From assembly GCA_002483135.1 (NCBI GenBank), contig DLHI01000016.1:1-64000 (forward strand): 64,000 nucleotides of DNA, written 5' to 3'. The notes beneath the pieces are model-generated. The model was not told the origin of the DNA, did not search any database, and saw only the letters and a program-made list of their open reading frames with translations. Below, in pieces: positions 62,467 to 64,000 of the stretch. The DNA is from Hyphomonadaceae bacterium UBA7672 (GTDB lineage Bacteria > Pseudomonadota > Alphaproteobacteria > Caulobacterales > Hyphomonadaceae). The position numbers and the translations under genes were made by a program. Every line of letters begins with the position of its first letter. Within the stretch, counting starts at the first letter, position 1.

Positions 62467-63852
62467 CTACCGCTTGCCCGCCAGCTTCTCGGCAACGAGG
62501 AAAGCGAGGTCTAGCGCCTGCTCGTTGTTAAGACGCGGATCGCAGTGCGTGTGATAGCGATCCTGCAGGTCGAGCGCGGTAATCTCGCGGCCGCCCCCCG
62601 TGCACTCGGTCACATCCTGACCGGTCATCTCGAGGTGAATGCCGCCCGCATGGGCGCCTTCCCCCTCCACCACATCGATGAAGTCTTCGACTTCCTTCAG
62701 AATGCGCTCAAACGGGCGCGTCTTGTAGCCGGAGTTTGTCTTCTCGACGTTGCCGTGCATCGGGTCAGACGACCACACGACCTTGGCGCCGCTCTTCTGC
62801 ACGGCCTTCACCAGCTTCGGCAGCCCCTCGGCCACCTTGTCCGAACCAAAGCGCGCGATCAACGTCAGCCGGCCCGGAATGTTGTCGGGGTTCAGGCGGT
62901 CGATCAGGCGCAGCATGTCGTCCGGAGCCAGGCTCGGCCCGCACTTCATGCCGATGGGATTGCGAATGCCGCGGCAGAACTCCACATGAGCGCCATCCAG
63001 TTGACGCGTCCGGTCGCCAATCCACACCATGTGCGCCGACGTGTCGTAGAACTCCCCCGGCCGCGTCGAATCCTCGCGCGTCATGGCCTGCTCATAGCCG
63101 AGCAGCAGAGCCTCGTGGCTGGTGTAGAAATCCGTCTGCTTCAGAGCTGGCGTCGTTTCCGGCGTGATACCGCACGACTGCATGAACTCCATCGCGTCCG
63201 TGATCCGCGCCGCCATTGCCTTGTAGCGGTCTGCGGTGGGCGAACGCTCCACAAACCCCAGCATCCAGCGATGGATGTTGTCGAGGCTGGCATAGCCGCC
63301 CTGCGCAAATGCCCGCAGCAGGTTCAGCGTCGCCGCCGACTGCAGGTAGGCCTGCAGCAGGCGTTGCGGATCGGGAATGCGCGCCTCGGGCGTGAACTCC
63401 ATCCCGTTGATGTTATCGCCGCGATAGCTCGGCAGCGTCACGCCATCGATCGTCTCGGTCGGCGCCGAGCGCGGCTTGGCGAACTGCCCGGCAATGCGGC
63501 CGACCTTCACGACAGACTTCTTGCCGGCAAAAGTCAGCACCACGGCCATCTGCAGGATCAGGCGGAACGTGTCGCGGATGTTGTTCGGGTGGAACTCCTT
63601 GAAACTTTCAGCGCAATCCCCGCCCTGCAGCAGGAACGCCTTGCCCTCCGCCACTTCGCCCAGCTTCTGCGTCAGCGTGCGCGCCTCGCCCGCAAACACA
63701 AGCGGCGGATAGGTCGACAGCAGCTTCTCGACATCGGCCAGCTTGCCCATATCGGGATAGTCCGTCGGGATGTGCAGCGCTGGCTTCTTCCGCCAGGACG
63801 CTGGCGACCAGCCTTCGGCCGCGCCAATGCTCGTTCCGTCCGAAGGGCTCAT
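62467..63852 (-). CDS. class II 3-deoxy-D-arabino-heptulosonate 7-phosphate synthase
   Basis: Condenses phosphoenolpyruvate with erythrose-4-P, the first step of the shikimate pathway. The 461-residue protein is the plant/mycobacterial (type II) form. Signatures are [19 protein letters not shown] near 15-33, [11 protein letters not shown] near 73, [14 protein letters not shown] near 116, [10 protein letters not shown] near 300, WSSDPMHGN near 353 and [18 protein letters not shown] near 395, containing the metal ligands. The ATG at 63852 has GGAGG eight bases upstream and gives the usual length; an ATG at 63924 lacks a site. It is followed four bases later by a lipoprotein gene. Confidence 0.95.
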   Translation of the reverse strand: MSPSDGTSIGAAEGWSPASWRKKPALHIPTDYPDMGKLADVEKLLSTYPPLVFAGEARTLTQKLGEVAEGKAFLLQGGDCAESFKEFHPNNIRDTFRLILQMAVVLTFAGKKSVVKVGRIAGQFAKPRSAPTETIDGVTLPSYRGDNINGMEFTPEARIPDPQRLLQAYLQSAATLNLLRAFAQGGYASLDNIHRWMLGFVERSPTADRYKAMAARITDAMEFMQSCGITPETTPALKQTDFYTSHEALLLGYEQAMTREDSTRPGEFYDTSAHMVWIGDRTRQLDGAHVEFCRGIRNPIGMKCGPSLAPDDMLRLIDRLNPDNIPGRLTLIARFGSDKVAEGLPKLVKAVQKSGAKVVWSSDPMHGNVEKTNSGYKTRPFERILKEVEDFIDVVEGEGAHAGGIHLEMTGQDVTECTGGGREITALDLQDRYHTHCDPRLNNEQALDLAFLVAEKLAGKR

Positions 63853-63948
63853 GCTGCCGCCTCCAAGGCTTCCAGCGCGATCAAGCACATCGCCAAAGCC
63901 TGCATCAATCCGGTCACTGCTCATCACACACACTCAATACGCAAGAGA

Positions 63949-64000
63949 CTAGGCAAGACGTTCCGCAATCTGCACTGCGTTCAGGGCCGCGCCCTTCAGC
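63949..64000 (-). CDS. asd: 3' end of a gene resembling aspartate-semialdehyde dehydrogenase (partial)
   Basis: The last 16 codons before a TAG read LKGAALNAVQIAERLA, the characteristic C-terminus of aspartate-semialdehyde dehydrogenase (lysine, threonine and methionine synthesis). The rest lies beyond the window edge. The stop is 96 bases before the DAHP synthase start on the same strand, so the two amino-acid synthesis genes may be co-transcribed. The call rests on a short match. Confidence 0.65.
   Translation of the reverse strand, partial: LKGAALNAVQIAERLA

Noticed and set aside
1..64000. CRISPR arrays, insertion sequences, phage genes and rRNA
   Set aside because: No regularly spaced repeats, transposase, integrase, capsid or rRNA sequence was found on reading both strands.

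Overview
This is a high-GC chromosomal segment of an alphaproteobacterium. The evidence is the C4-type 5-aminolevulinate synthase, the three-cysteine GltB, the class II DAHP synthase, many lipoprotein signals, and short inverted repeats built around ATCCCG and GGATCCAG. The gene content fits the Caulobacterales/Hyphomonadaceae side of the class, but that placement is inference. There is no prophage, insertion sequence, integrase, rRNA or CRISPR array. Nearly all genes are housekeeping or metabolic and tightly packed.

Layout. 1-8 kb: a repeat-rich stretch, a lower-GC orphan membrane protein, hemA, an exported protein of unknown role, a MarR regulator, a lipoprotein with a GH24 lysozyme fold, a FrnE/DsbA-like protein and a double-hotdog protein. 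8-19 kb: gltB-gltD (glutamate synthase), then three overlapping genes for a GltD-like FAD/ferredoxin protein and a gamma-alpha plus beta 2-oxoacid:ferredoxin oxidoreductase. 19-22 kb: an ECF-type sigma factor overlapping a transmembrane Ser/Thr kinase. 22-26 kb: a three-subunit molybdenum hydroxylase ending in a small MoaD/ThiS-like protein. 26-32 kb: a peptidoglycan amino-sugar recycling locus (NamZ-type muramidase, DOMON-like protein, SIS deaminase, NagA, MurQ, amino-sugar kinase). 32-43 kb: cytochrome c lipoprotein, pgi, patatin-like protein, penicillin-binding protein 1C with a thioester alpha-2-macroglobulin, and tRNA-Thr(TGT). 43-50 kb: a TylF-like methyltransferase, metG, a DUF3885-like protein, nitronate monooxygenase, an FAD dehydrogenase, and DUF883- and DUF1801-like proteins. 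50-52 kb: an ArsR repressor with a palindromic operator and three tandem AHSA1/SRPBCC genes. 52-64 kb: MAPEG, a double retropepsin, gltX, a Gfo/Idh oxidoreductase, HU, MATE, three small lipoproteins, class II DAHP synthase and the last codons of a gene that looks like asd.

How the genes work together. GltBD uses 2-oxoglutarate. The adjacent oxidoreductase, if 2-oxoglutarate is its substrate, would link the same metabolite to NAD(P)H through its flavin/ferredoxin subunit. The amino-sugar locus forms a near-complete route: NamZ releases MurNAc, the kinase phosphorylates the amino sugar, MurQ removes lactate to give GlcNAc-6-P, NagA deacetylates it, the SIS deaminase yields fructose-6-P, and Pgi follows nearby. 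PBP1C with alpha-2-macroglobulin and the GH24 lipoprotein add to the cell-wall theme. The least explained items are the oxidoreductase locus, the MoaD-like gene in the molybdenum hydroxylase operon, the GH24 protein lacking its usual Thr and clear Asp, the AHSA1 triplet, and the diverged lipoprotein pair behind the DAHP synthase gene.
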